From contig CM056550.1 of NCBI GenBank assembly GCA_029721515.1, positions 13,359,406 to 13,423,405 on the forward strand: DNA of 64,000 nt, given 5' to 3'. Position numbers and translations under genes: made by a program. Under the pieces are notes generated by a model that saw only the letters and a list, made by a program, of their open reading frames with translations, did not search any database and was not told the DNA's origin. Shown one piece after another: positions 47,830 to 62,000 of the stretch (positions are counted from its first letter, which is position 1; each line of letters opens with the position of its first letter). This DNA comes from Synanceia verrucosa. Lineage: Eukaryota > Chordata > Actinopteri > Perciformes > Synanceiidae.

Positions 47830-50800
47830 GTAAGCAGCGGAGCGGGTTAATGATTGGTGGAGGGGTCAGGGTTAGCAGAGTGAACAAGCACGGCGAGGGT
47901 TCAGTGCCTTGCTCAAAGGCACATCAGCAGTGTCCAGGAGCAGGAACTGACACCTCCACGGACTTTGCTCTGTACTTTGTCCATTGGGGGATTCGAACCC
48001 AGATCCCTACAGACTGAGCTACTGTTGCACTTTGCTCATCTGCACATACTTGGTTTTGTTGTTTTACTTCCACTTCACTAAATATTCATACAGTATCTAC
48101 ACTGTACACTTCTATAATTCTGCTTCTATAGAGCTGCACATCTGACACTGTGGTTTTAAGCCACTACATGTGCTATTTTAATTAAAGTTTCATCAGTGCA
48201 GAGTAGAATAGATCTTTATGAAAGTCAGTTTAGCAGCTCTTTGATCAATTTAGCAGCAACAAAACATGAAATAGACAATATATGACGTATAACGGCAGAG
48301 TCAAAATGGAGTAAATATTAGGATGGATATGCACATACTATAGACAGGAATTGATCAAGACAGTTATATGCAAAAATCAAATGTGCAAACAGCTTTCCAC
48401 CACTGGTTTGGTTGGTATAAATGACATTATTACTTTTTAGATTAAACCAAAATACATTTAGCAGCATGTCAGGTGTAAGTCGTGTTTCTTGGTCTCCAGT
48501 CTATAAAAGTGTCGTACATGGACATGAACAATAACTATTGAAGTAATAAGAACACTATGTAACAGTGATACAGTGAATAATAGGGAACTACAGCTCTGTT
48601 ATTATGTGCAGACAGTGATGTGGAGCCTCCAGGTCCCCAGGATCTGGGGCCCCTGTTTGCTCTCTTTCTCTATCGGTGTTGGGATTTGGAGAGTGTGGCG
48701 GTTTTGGTTTCTGCAGCTGGCACCACTGTGCTCTCACAGTCCCAGCTTGTGGCAGTGTTATGCATGGCAGGGAATCAAACCTGGCAACCTGCTCATCATA
48801 ATGACACAGCTTTCTTACCACGCACACACATTCTAATTTAAACTGCTAACAAAGGTATTACAGAATTCAGTATCAAATCACATCCAATAACTGGTCAACT
48901 CAGTGTCAGCGTCACATCAAATTAAAATTCAATTTAAAACCTTTATTGTCATTTTATTACAGTGAACACAACCAATTAATCAATTATTACAGGAAGATTA
49001 AGTTATTGCAGTTAAAGGTATAGTTAAAAACATAGTAATTATATTAAATTAAATTTAATATAATGCAAGTCTGCTGTATACTGGCTACTTTCACTCACAC
49101 AAAGTAACATTTTGAAGGCAAAACCTTTACGCTGATGTAAAGATGTGGAGACATTTACACATAAAGCATAAACATATTTTCCATTTTGAGAAAACTATGC
49201 TCTCCTAACACTCCTCCAGGTTGTGGCCCCACTGCTGTCCAACAGCAGGAACCACAGTGAATGGCCCCAGGTCGTGTCCCAGGATGTCAGGCGCCACGTC
49301 CACTCCTTGAAGACCAATGTGTTCGTGGTGTCGGGCCAAGTCCAAGGCAAGACGCTGCTGCCGCTCCCTGCAGGCTCTGAGAGAGTGGAGCAAGCTGCCC
49401 TGGAGACAGACAACAGGTAAACAAACACCTGAGACACACAGGTCCACGTCAATACATCATATCTGTCCAGGCTGAAAGTAAACAGAGTTCTCGTGAAACT
49501 TCCCAGGGGGGGAATAGTGGATAAGAGCATCATCCATTCCTTGGAGTCAGCAGTGATTGAGTGGAGCCATCAGATCCGTGGCGTCCTGAAGAAAGACTCC
49601 TGTGAGGCTCTGCTGGAGGGCAGAAAACCCACGCCTCACACAGAGCTGCTCTTCTGGAAGAACAGGTCAGCCCTCTGAGAAGAGCTCGTTCAAACACAGG
49701 AACTGTTCCAGAAGTTTCTGCTGGTGATGCTGATTATTCCACATCCAGAGCGCCTGTGCTAAACCTGTGAAACATTTATTTCAGTTATTTTATTTGCACA
49801 ATAGTGCCACTTCTGCAATACTTTGAAGCTTTAAATTTTAGCAGAACAGCTGAAAAATCCCCAAAAGAGATGATAGAAAGAATATGTTTAGTAAAAAAAC
49901 AGAGTAAAAACAGAGCTCAGGACTCTGGCTATAAATAAACAACATTAATGAAATAATAGAATAAGTAATAAGAATAATAAATTACAATATGTACTTAAAA
50001 ATAAAAGAAACTTGACTTAAATGGAGTAAAATACTTTGTGTAAATTGTGGATATGAGGTACAAAAATAGACATAAAATGACTAAACTGTGTGTGACAGCT
50101 TACCTGTCTGAAGTGTAGAGAAGCTGTGAGATCCATGTCAGGCATAATTAATCATTATAAATAGACTCGTTATTGCCACTTTGGCTGCTGTATGACAGCT
50201 ACTGGGATCTAATAAACAGCTGTAACAAGTGGGCCTATTAACATTTTGGCAAAACCCAGATCACACCCACAAGGAGACATTAATCTGACCTTGTTAGAGA
50301 CTCTGTCTGCAGTGCACGGAACGATAAAATTAGATCGTAGAGCAAAACTCAACATGCATGAAAGGTGTTTTGTAGTTTTTTTTAAATGTCTGTGCATGTC
50401 TCTGTCACAATTAGCTTTGTCTGTCACACTGCCTGTAATATCTATGGACTAATATTGATGCTCAAATGTGCAGAGACAGTCTGTATAACACATAAAACTA
50501 CAGAGCAGATGTCAGATGCCAAAATGTGAGAGCTGTAACCATAAAACTAGCTTGTGATTTCAGAAAGTATGAAGGACATCAGACTTAGTAATGGACTTGT
50601 GAGCAGCAGGTGCAACACAGCCCAGCGTCCTGGTACCAATGTGACATCATGCTTTTTGTTCTCCTTGAAGACATGCAGACCTGGAGTGCATCCATTCCCA
50701 GCTCAGGTCCTCTAAGGTGAAAAAGGTGGCGATGCTGCTGGAGGCTGTGGAGAGCAGCTATTCCCCTGCTTTTACCAACATGCAGCAGGATGTGCTTGCA

Positions 50801-52997
50801 GGTAATGATCATAAAGTGTGATTTATGATCATTCTGTGGCTGAACTGACGATGAGCACTGTTCCCTCACCAGCCCTGGAGGAAGCAGAGGACATCTGCAC
50901 CTATCTGAGGCCGCTGCAGCGGCTCTTTGAGGACATGGAAAGCGCAGAGTTTCCTGATGTCAGAGGTCAGATTGGCCCGTTGATGCACACAGTGTGCCTG
51001 GTGTGGGCTAACTCCAGATACTACAACACCCCAGCTCGCCTCATCGTCCTGCTGCAGGAGACCGCCAACCTCCTCATCCAGCAGGTCGCTGCAGCCTCTT
51101 CTCTGGCCAACAGACGATCAGTGCTGCTTTTCTTTAGTATTATAACGCTCTTTGCTGCTGTCATTACCGCTGTGTTTCTGAACAGCACTCCACCTTTCTG
51201 CACACAGCGCGACTTTTCTTCTCTTTCACTGTCCGTGCTTTGAAATGTATTTTATACCAGCACATCTGTTCCAATATGGCAATATAGCTAGAGCCAGGAG
51301 ATAATACAGGCACCCAACATGCCCGGCCAAGAAATACTTCCAGCACCTACATCACCATCACAATTATTTTTACATTTCTGTTTTTACACGTCTTATGCAA
51401 ACAAAATATCACATATTCATTTGTGAGATTTCAAGGTTCTGGCAGGTTGATTTTTGTAACTTTGGAGAGCGAGGCTAGCTGTTTGCATCCCATTTTATGC
51501 TAAGCTAACTGTTTCTTCTGTTAATTAAGCATGATAGAAGAGGAGGGGAGTGAGATGATGCTGTGTTTACTCTTTTCAGATAGTTACACCTTGCTGTGTT
51601 ACTAAGGCGACCAGTGAAACCACACCTGGTTGCTATAGATGCAGGGGTGATTTTAAGGCTACCTGAGTATCTAAGGCTTTGCTCAGCTCCTTACATACTG
51701 TTGCCATCAAAAAGCAATTAAACCTTTTGTTTGTGAACTTGTTTATAGCGGCAGATTTGTAGAATAAAATAGAAAATTTAAATTTTGTCTGAAATGACTG
51801 TCACGAGTGCCTCAGCTTAAATTAAATTCTGTCAGTATGCACCTCATTTGTTTTAAATGTAAACATTATTATGAAATTAATAATTGATGACCCATGAATA
51901 AAGAAGAAGTGATCAAAAGTGGATGGCAGGTACACGATGGAGCTAATAGCTGCAGTCTACAGGGCTGCCCTTTTAAATTACACAACAGTGATGTCATTTT
52001 ACAGGAGCAATGAAAAGGGGATTATCACTGAAATATGCATCTGTTACCATGGCAACAGCTAAGCTGTCACTGTCACTCTCTAACGCCAGGCCCGGGTGTA
52101 TGTTATCCCAGAAGAGGTGCTGAAAGGTGAACTTTCAGAGAGTCTCCTGAAGGTACAGACCAGCCTGGAAGTCCTGCAGCTCTTCAGGACCACTTATGAG
52201 GACCGGAGGGCCAATCTGAGCCAGTACCAGAGGAACGGCAGCTTTGTGAGGCCTTGGGACTTTTCCCCACAGTTGGTCTTCTCTGGACTGGACCGCTTTA
52301 TTCAAAGAGTCAGGACCATTAAGGTGAGTAAGGAAACATTACAGTATTAATCTGCAGTTCGTAGAGTACGGTGCAGTGTTTATTTAATGTATCAGAGCAT
52401 CAGCATCATCTCCAGCATCACCTCCAGCATCACCTCCTTCACTTTAACTGGACTCTTTTTCCTCACTAAGTTCACTACTCTTCACCATTTTGAGCAGGAG
52501 TGAGGTATTTAAACTGAATTCACCTTTTAGACCCAAATTTGATCCAGAACACTGGAATTAATCCAGAATAACAAACAACCACTAATTTTTTTGACAGGAA
52601 ATAACTGAAGAATTTATCTCAATCAAAAAAAAAATAGTAATAATAAATGATATGATAATTTTTGTGCTTTTTTTAAACAGTAAATTTGATATTTTAGCAT
52701 TAAAGATACCATTTTGATTAAAGAGCCTGCACATACTGGTGGATTAACCATTACAGAAACATAAACAATATTGGTGGGATAATAAATTTGATAAGCATTG
52801 CATGATTGAGATAAGATAAGATAAGATAATCCTTTATTCCTCCCACAGATGGGGAAATTTACAGCATCAGAGTGGACACAGCATCTTTACAAGGAACTTT
52901 AAAAACTAAGAATAATAACATCAGTAGAAAAACAACCAAGTGGAAAAAGCTAAGGCGTCATATCTAATAACTAAGCATCATCTATGCTACATAAGTG

Positions 52998-53057
<60 letters not shown>

Positions 53058-56000
53058 CTGTATATATATTATCAGAGAGTTGTTGCAGCACTCTCTCAAC
53101 ACATAAGTATGAGTAATGATGTTGCACGATATTGCAATATATTATGGCAGTAAGTTGAGCTATCCTGATGTAAAAGGTCACATCTATCTGTCTTTTTTTC
53201 TCCTTTTTCCATTTCTTTTCCCCCACAGGACATCCTGTTGACAGCTGTGGACCTGCTCAAGCTTGAGAAACTGGAGATCGGAGGCGTCCGAGGCCGAGCG
53301 CTCAGCCAGCAGATCCAGCTGCTCCACCAGGAGTTTGTGGACGCCTACAAATTGTTCACAGAGAAGCCCTACGACTGCCTGGACCTCAGCAACAGGGTAC
53401 GAGCTGTGAGGATCACAGAGTGCACGGCAGATTTCTTCACCAGGAAAAATAAGCTGTCATTTGGTAGAACAACTCTGACAGTCAGCTCATTTTCACAGAG
53501 CTTTTATGAAATTCGAGCTGAACACTCTCAGTACACCACCGCCTGGTCACTCCTGCGTCTGTGGAGCAAATTGTGTCTCTGTCCTAATGAAATGAAAGTT
53601 TTTTTTCACTGCCATAGTTGCTCAAGCAAGATGTTTCTGTGTTATAGCAAGAGAAGCAATTTACTGTGGCGGTAAGAGCCGGGCGGTGCTCCCTGCTGGG
53701 CGGCTTTGAGTCACTGAGATGTGAAAAGGAATTTGCTGTGCTGGCTCTGCGTTAGCTCGTCCTGCTCTGTGGTGTTTCGCCTGTCGGTCTAGCTGAGCTA
53801 TCTGCCCTGCAGGAGTATGAAGAAGATGTGAGGGAGTTCAAACTGAAGGTGGATGACACAGACCGACGACTAGCAGCCGTCTTCTGTCAGGCCTTTGAGG
53901 ACGCCTCCGGACTGGAGCACGCCTTCAAGGTCTGAGAACTTCATCTGGCTCTGGCTCGCTCTCACACACCCGTTCACACATATTTAATGAAAGCCCTTAT
54001 CTGACGTCTGCAGCTTGTGGATATGTTCGGTAGCCTGCTGGAGCGCCCCTTAGTGGCTGCAGATGCTCTGGACAGATACCCTCTCCTGGTCTCCATGTTT
54101 GACAAAGAGCTGGACTGCTGCAAACTTCTTTACAACAAACACATCCGAACTGCACAGGAGCTGGGTGAGAGCCTGAACACAACACAATCTAGTCATTTCA
54201 CAGAGACACGAGTGAGAAAAGAGTCTGCAGAGTGGGATGGGAGGGTCGATCCAGTTCAGGTTAGGAAGATGAAACTGGTTAGGTTTAGGAAATACGATGC
54301 ATTCACTGTGGTAAAAGCAAACATTGTATTTGTCCAGATTTCTGAGATCCCAGCCTCTGCAACCAACACAGTGAAAGTGTCCAGGTCCTGAACATGAACA
54401 TCAACATGTTTTTGGTTTCCACATCTGTCTCTCCTCTCATTTATTTATTGGGATGGTTTTGATCCACTTGACTTGACAAACTGTCGCTGTCGTTTTACTG
54501 TTGTTGCATCTGTTAGAACAACTGACATCCACTCCTCCTCCTCCTTAACCTCCTCAGGATGGACTCCAGTGGGTAAGAACATGCCAGCAGTAGCTGGAGG
54601 GTTGAGATGGGCCCAGGAGCTCCAGCAGCGCATCCAGACCTCCTTCTCCAGATTCAGACTCCTCTCCTACCCGTGAGTGTCCAACACAGCGGCTCAAACT
54701 GAAGGATTTCAGTGTGGTCATGAAGTTTCCAGCCTTGAGAACGTTTGCTCTGAACCGTTTTAAAAAGATACTGGATGAAGCCTTTGTATGATCTTCTCTG
54801 CAGGTGCCTGGAGTCTGCAGACGGAGCCAGGGTCATCCAGAAGTATGAGGAGATGATGCACCTGCTGGACAGGTGTGTGTGTGTGGATCATTTCACTGTA
54901 TGTCATAGGGGTACAATACCTTTTCCTCTAATAAAATACTGATTTTTAATTTTTTAATTTATTTTTCCCCCCAAAAGAAGTCATGTTTTGGGCCAACTTC
55001 CACACGTTGAAATAAAAAAAGAAATAAAAAGAAAATAAACAAAAATAATCCATGTTAACGCTGTAATTTTTGACAGCCCTTATATGTACAGTATATACAT
55101 ACATACAGTATGTGCATACTGTATATACAACTTTTCTCAGTGATCTCTGTAGAATATCACAACATATCGTGGCTCATGTATCGCGAAGTCCTTACCAATA
55201 CCCACCCGTACGATGTCATCATGCTTAGATGAACATGTGCATGTGTAGAAGAAGAACAGGAAGGACGATTAAAGAGCACAGAACGCCGTTCTGTTGGACC
55301 TCAAATACCCTAAAAGCCAGCAGGAATCAGTTATTGGCTCCGTCTCTGACAGTAATTTCACATCAGTGCTGCTTTTAAAGCGTCCAGTTGTGATTTTGTT
55401 AGTCGAGTGTCTAACATTCGTGAAGCAGCCCCTGTGGAAAAGCATGTCGACATGCAGCTCCAGACATGATTTATGTTCTCATTACTGTGGCGCTGCTCTG
55501 CGCGTTATTTCACAGGACTCCCATAATCCCATATGCGCTGCAGCTGCTCACTGATGCCAAGTGACAAACGGCCTTTTAAACCACGTCAAACATCAAAACC
55601 TGCAAGTTAAACTATCCCGCTGTTTGCATGGAGCCTTATGCTGTACTTTACTTTTGAAGAAAAGATGTGTTCTGCCTCTTTGCCTGCTGCAACGAGGCCA
55701 CTTTAAAGGCTCTGTAGTCATTTTAACAACGATCACAAACCAAGCCTTGTCACGTCTTATTTTACATTCAAGCTGAGTGAAGCGATTGGACGGGTTCACA
55801 GGGTTCCTGCGGTAATGTCTTAAATTAAAATCGGCGTAATTAAGGTCTTAAATTGTCTTAAATTTACCGTAAATTTGCTGCAGGTATTTAATTTTCAGAT
55901 GGTGCATTTAATGCTAATGATTTACTGCAATTTTTTGCATTATTTTGTTCACAAAGTTCACTTCTTTGTTCTTAAAAAAGTTAAGTGTTATGCCTTCAAT

Positions 56001-59000
56001 TCATATCAATGTTGCAAGTGTTAAAGGGATGAAAAAATTTCATTAAAAAATAGATTCATCGGTTATCAGATTATTTTTTCCTGCTAAATATCGATATCAG
56101 CATCGGCCTCAAAAACTCCATATTGATCGGGAACCTACAATAAATTGTTATGACATTTTTGGCTCTTAAATTAGATTAGATTTGACTTTTAAAATGGTTT
56201 ATTACATCCCTGCATTTTTTTCTTTTTGATTCAGTGCATTTTTATATTGACTTACGTTATGACAATTTCAAAGTCATTATACTGGTTTTAACTTGATTTT
56301 GGGGGTAATTTGGAAATTTTTCATCATCACTACAACTATTTTGTTAAATGATGCATTGCATTAAGGGATTAGTTGTAGAAATCTGTACCGTACATGCCGT
56401 GGATGACACTTTTTTTCATGATGAGAAGTAGTTGCAAGCCTTGTAGAGATAGAATGACTGTTAGTGTTGGGTAATCATTAGACTGGGGGAAGGTTAAAGG
56501 TCAGTGAATCAGTATTGTCAGTTAGCAGTGTGGTAATGTGAAGGTTGAGTGTTTTCTGAACGAGACGCCTCGACACACACCCAGACAAACAGCCATTCTT
56601 TATGCTTTGCATGCTGAATATCACTCCTTTGCCTCATGCCTCCTCAGCCAGAGTGAAGGAATGATGAACAACAGCGGCACTTTGCCCTCAATTTACTCCC
56701 ATCAGAAATTAGAGCCTTGTTATGCTGTAATAATCATTGCCGCTGCCTCCGATGAATGCCACCGTTATTATACATATTCCAGTCAGGAAGAGGACAGGCG
56801 TGCTCACTCATTACCCCAACAGACAAACCGTAGTGTGATTTATGGCCATGACCGAAGCGTTTGATTGCCTCTGCGTCTGTGGTGCCACTATCAGGAAATG
56901 AAGCTCACAGCAGAAATCCAATAAGGAGCACGCAGTGCGCACTGAAGTTCTCATCATAATCGTGGCTATTTACAGATTGATATAGCTGTGCCGAGCCCTG
57001 ACATATTCTCTGTCCCCAGTCCCTCTCAGATGAATCAGCGTTTATCCTCATATTACCAGCGCCCCGCCGCCCCACGCCTACATCTAACGCTCCTTCAGCG
57101 CCACCTCTCCCCATGCCTTATTGTCTGCTCGGTATCGACAAACTCATTCTATTTACAACCTCCAAGCTTATTTTCATTTCCATGATGTGAGCCGTCGTGG
57201 CCTCGTGAAACAAAACTCTGAGCCCTTTTAATGGGAATACGAAGCGGTATTTCACCCAGGCAGGAAACGTGCAGATAGTTTTTTTTTTCTGTGATAATGA
57301 TAAACGTCTGCTTGATTGTGTTTGGTATTCCAGATACTCCACCAGCCTGTACGAGACATGGACGGAGACCGTGGGCGAGAGTTCTCAGTACAACCTCAGC
57401 CTGCCATTAATCAGCAGGGACCCAGCCACTCAGCTCATCTCAGTCAACTTCAACCCACAGGTTTGAAGAATAAAAGCTGATCCAAGACGTGGATCTGAGT
57501 GATTTATTTGTTTGGTGATATCAAGATATATCTTCCAGCCTGCAGCTGCACAAGACAGAATAAATCTTTGAAGAAAGTTTTTAATTAGTTTGGTTACTAT
57601 TTCAATTTTTTATTTCATCGCACTGCCCTTGAGAGTTACATCTACACACCATTAATCTGACTTGAGTGGAACTTTTTTTTTTACCACAGCTCTAGTGCTG
57701 AATACTCATCTGTTAAAAAAACACTATTGGCAGCAGTGCCGTGCATCTATTGAAGGGTAGGGGCGAAAAGAAAAAAATGGGCACCTACAGCGCAGAGAGC
57801 ATTTTATCATGTTTTCACCAGCGTGTTGAAGAAAAGAACAAAATTCAAAGTAGATACAACTCAAGGTTTGCTAGAAGCAAAGTTTAAAAAGTAACCTGGA
57901 AAACGGTGGGATTTCCCAAGAATGACGTAGGACTAATTCATATGCTCTTCCATTAAAGGTCGTGCAGCTACACATTTGAAAAAAAAAACATCTCTGCCCA
58001 TCAGAAATCAACAGGAAGACTGATCTAATGGGAGTGGACCAAAACTTTGCTTTGTTCTGAGATCAGAGTGAGCAGCTCTTTGACACTGCAGACGAACCGA
58101 GCCGAGCCAGGTTAAAATGCAGCGTTGACCCAGGTCAACGCGGGATTTCTGTGCAGTATGAAAAGGGCTTTAGTGTGATTTGCCAACCGGGGAGCACTTT
58201 AGCGCATGTTTTCCAACAGTCAGACCACGGCCTCCTACAGTGCACATCATTGACTGGCAGCCTTTCCTGTTGAAATAAACTTCTCATTTCCCTGTCGTTC
58301 CCAGCTGGCGTCTGTGCTGAGGGAGGTGAGGTACATGGAGGCCAGGCAGACCGAGGGCATCCCTGAAGCTGCAGTGCAGATCTACACCAGCAGGGGGCAG
58401 CTGTGGCAGTACGTGGCCAACCTGGACCTCACCGTGGGCCGATACAATAAGGTGAAATCCGCTTGTTTGATGTCACAGTGAGGAATTTCATGCAAGTCAC
58501 CTGACTGACAGGTGCAGTCGAGCTAGTGCTATGCTAGCATGCTAATCTGTTTGCATGGTTACCGCTTCCTGACCACTGTTTGCTGTATGATAGCCACAAC
58601 ATTAGCCATGGCTACTTTTTTCAAGGTGTTTTTTGGATCACCCAGCTGCCCAGCATTGGGCGTTTGATGAGCTGCCACCTGACTGGATAAACCTTTTCAC
58701 CCCAGAACCAACATAGTTATTTTTTCCCTTATACTTCTGAATAACTGAACTGTATTGTCTTTGCTGTGCATGCTAACACAGAGACAAATTTTAATTTTTA
58801 TTCCAAAGAGGATGTGCTTTGTGTGTGTGTATGTGTGTGTACTCATTTCATGAGTTCATTGAGAGAATTAGTACATAAAATATGCCTCTCTTTGCCACGG
58901 ACACATAATTGTGTTGTTGGTTTTAATGGGAAATGGGCACGGGGGCAAAATGGCAATTTCAATAATGTAGCATAAAGCAGGAGCAATCAGTGATGTAATT

Positions 59001-62000
59001 AAGTGAGCCTCACAGAGGACAGCTCCCACAGAGCTGCAGCACAGAGAGATTACATTTTCAAAACACAGCACTTCATTGCTTCAGGTAACGAAAAGTTTCA
59101 AGTCCAATTAAGCCATAGCAACACGGAACAGTCCAGAAACAATGACTTTAATGAGGCTGACATCCCGTCTTGATGCTCTGGACTCGAAAGGCCACACAGA
59201 AGTTGTAATGGACTTATATTTCTGTCCACACTTAATGAGAGCTGGAGATCACATGACGTTTCTCTGCCCGTCTCTGGCTGCAGGTCGTGCACTCGGTGCT
59301 TGATGTGGAGCTTCCTCTGGTTCAGCAGCAGCTCAGCGACATCGATGCTCAGCTCCGGAAAGCAGAGGAGAGTCTGAACTGGAACAGCCAAGGTCGGGAC
59401 AGCAGCTGATAATTACCACGTACTCTGGGTTAATCAGAATCAGGAGCCCGGTTTAGTGGGAGCTCAGAAGAAGCCAAAGATTCAGGGAGTAAGGAAGAGT
59501 CTACACGAGCTTGTTCTGTACATGAGAAGGTCACAGGCTCTTCCACTGATCTCCAGAAACTTCATTTCAGCCACGGTTGTTCAAGTGTCTTCCCCAAACA
59601 GATAAAAAAAGGGCACGTTTGTGTTTAAAACAGCACATTTTAGAGTTTTCTACATATATATTGACTTAGTATAGTAACTAACAATACACAGCTGTGAGAC
59701 TTTAGGCTTCGCATTTGAAAAAAACATATCTAAAAGTGGAGAAGAGGTGTTCAATCATTGATAAGCTCTGAGTGACACTCGGCTGGCAGGCATGTTGTTC
59801 GTTTCTTGGACTCCAGGACTCCCAGAGGAGCGCAGCAGAAATGAGAGGGGTGTTTATGGTTCGAGTCGATGTACTCGACTGTCTGCTGGGACAAACTCAC
59901 CGTCCCTCTGCAGAGCCTATAGACACACACTTATCTGCTTTATCCGAGTGTGTGTGTGTGTGTGTGTGTGTGCATTGTGAGGTGTTTTGTTTGTTGTAGA
60001 GTTATTTGATGAAAGTAAATAGGTTTCCCAGTGTCTCTGCACATCTTCTGGGCTTGACAAGCACTGGATTATTCAGTGAAACATGTATTTGAAATGACTT
60101 TCCCATAACATTCATTCAGTTTAGAGCTGATAAAAGTTTCATATTGCACAGTACACTGGGTTACAAAAGCTTTTTTTTCTAAGTTGTCCATGTTTTTTCG
60201 TCTCATTTTGGACAACTTTGCAACGCTGAATCTGAAAATGACATCCGTTTCTCTGTATCAGGTCAGGCTGATTTTAAAATATCTGATCTTCTGAGTAAAT
60301 TGATTGCATTTTTGTGATTTTTGTTAATATTTGTCTGAAAAAAAACCCAATTTTGAACACATTTTATTAATTTAATGATAACAGATTTCTGTAAAGACCA
60401 AACTTAGCCGGTGCGTGTCTTGTACATCATCAAGCTTTAACCTGGATTCCTGTGTCTTCACCACAGATGTAGCAGAATACATCAGGCTTATTTCTGCAAG
60501 ATTTCTGGTCGAAGCCATTTCATTCTCTTGAGTAATAAAAATACCAACTAGAACCATTCCTGATCCCAAGTGGAAACAAGACTCCACATTGAAATTGTTG
60601 ATGACTTGGATATAACAGTCAGTATAAAATACCTTAAATTAACAGCATGGCTGATAACCAACATACTTCTAATGTTTCTGTGACGGTTAATCCACCAGTA
60701 TGTGCGAGCTCAACATCCATCCATCACCCTCCAGGTATTTGGCAGTACATCCAGGAAACGAGAGACTCCGTCTATGACCTGGAGAGCCGAGTCCAGAGGA
60801 CCAAGGACAACGTGGAGGAGATCCAGCGCTGCATGAGGTCCTGGTCCGTCCCCATGTTTGACAGGAAGGAGGGCAAAAAAGACGCACTGCTCAACCTGGA
60901 GGACAGGGCCCAGAGGGTGGACAGGTTTTACACTCTGATACGGTCCTCTGGAGAAAAGATCCATTTCCTGCTAAAGGTGATTAGAAAAGGTTTGACAGTG
61001 ATCACATGATAACAGCGTCATGGGACGCTCAGCAGCAGCAACACTGCTATTTTACCCTAAACGATGGAGCAACAATCAATATTAATTAATGATGCCATCA
61101 TTTCTGTTACTACTACTTTGTGTGATATGAAACAGTTATAAAGTGTATATTTTATCATAGCTCATAAGAGACAATAACTACATTACAAACACTTATATAC
61201 ATTAAAGAAAGATGGACGAGACACCAATTATTAACCAAGCATTAAGTATCTGTTGACCATTAACAAATACTTATATATAGATGAAAAATGTTATAATGTG
61301 TGAACAACAATAAAGGGTTAAAATTACAAGTATTACTAATTAGTAATAACAAGTAAACATTCTCGATTATTAGTATTTATTCCTTTTGGTTTCAGGCTTC
61401 TTTCTTCAGGTATTTATTACTTTGAGTTTAATATTCAGCAGTGACGTCATTAGGCATGTATTAAAATATTCTTACGCCCCCCCTAAATAATTTGGTGTTG
61501 GTTTATTGATTTATTTCTTACAAAAACATGCAGACAAATTCAATAAAAAGTGGTCATATAACCGTGCATTAGCCCTCCTATCCTTCAAACCTAGTGACGC
61601 CCCTGATCTTCACTTCCAGAGTTATTTACTGTATTTAGGTATTTCATTGTTATTTCGCTCCAGTCAGTCATTTCCAGATGTGAGGCTTTTTTTTGTCGTA
61701 GAGCAACCTGGAGCTGTTCAGAGCCGAGCGGACCTCTGAGGAGTGGAAGGCCTACGTCGAGTACATAGACGACATGATCATAGACGGATTCTTCAACAGC
61801 ATTGAGTGCTCACTCAGGTTCTTCCTGGATAACACTGGTAGGGCTTTTCATGACCAAACCACACGCTGCTGTCATGTTAGTGGTGGTTCTACTGAATGTT
61901 ACCAGCAACCAAAACCTTCCAGAACATGCAAAAATAACTGAACTGAGCTGGACAGCTTCCTAGCTCCATGTCCTCAGGGGTTACCATGCCATCTATGTGT

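Larger units (their letters stand above)
47830..49219 (+). other. Intron 1
   Basis: 1390 bp, GT-AG. It holds a tRNA-derived SINE (47893-48028, minus), a possible second tRNA-like repeat (48740-48826, minus) and a reversed retroposon tail (48925-49000). Confidence 0.85.
52324..53228 (+). other. Intron 6, mostly repeats
   Basis: 905 bp. It contains a reversed copy of the dispersed repeat (52400-52770), a reversed LINE tail with GATAA run (52795-53000) and a long TA microsatellite (53003-53054). Confidence 0.85.
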
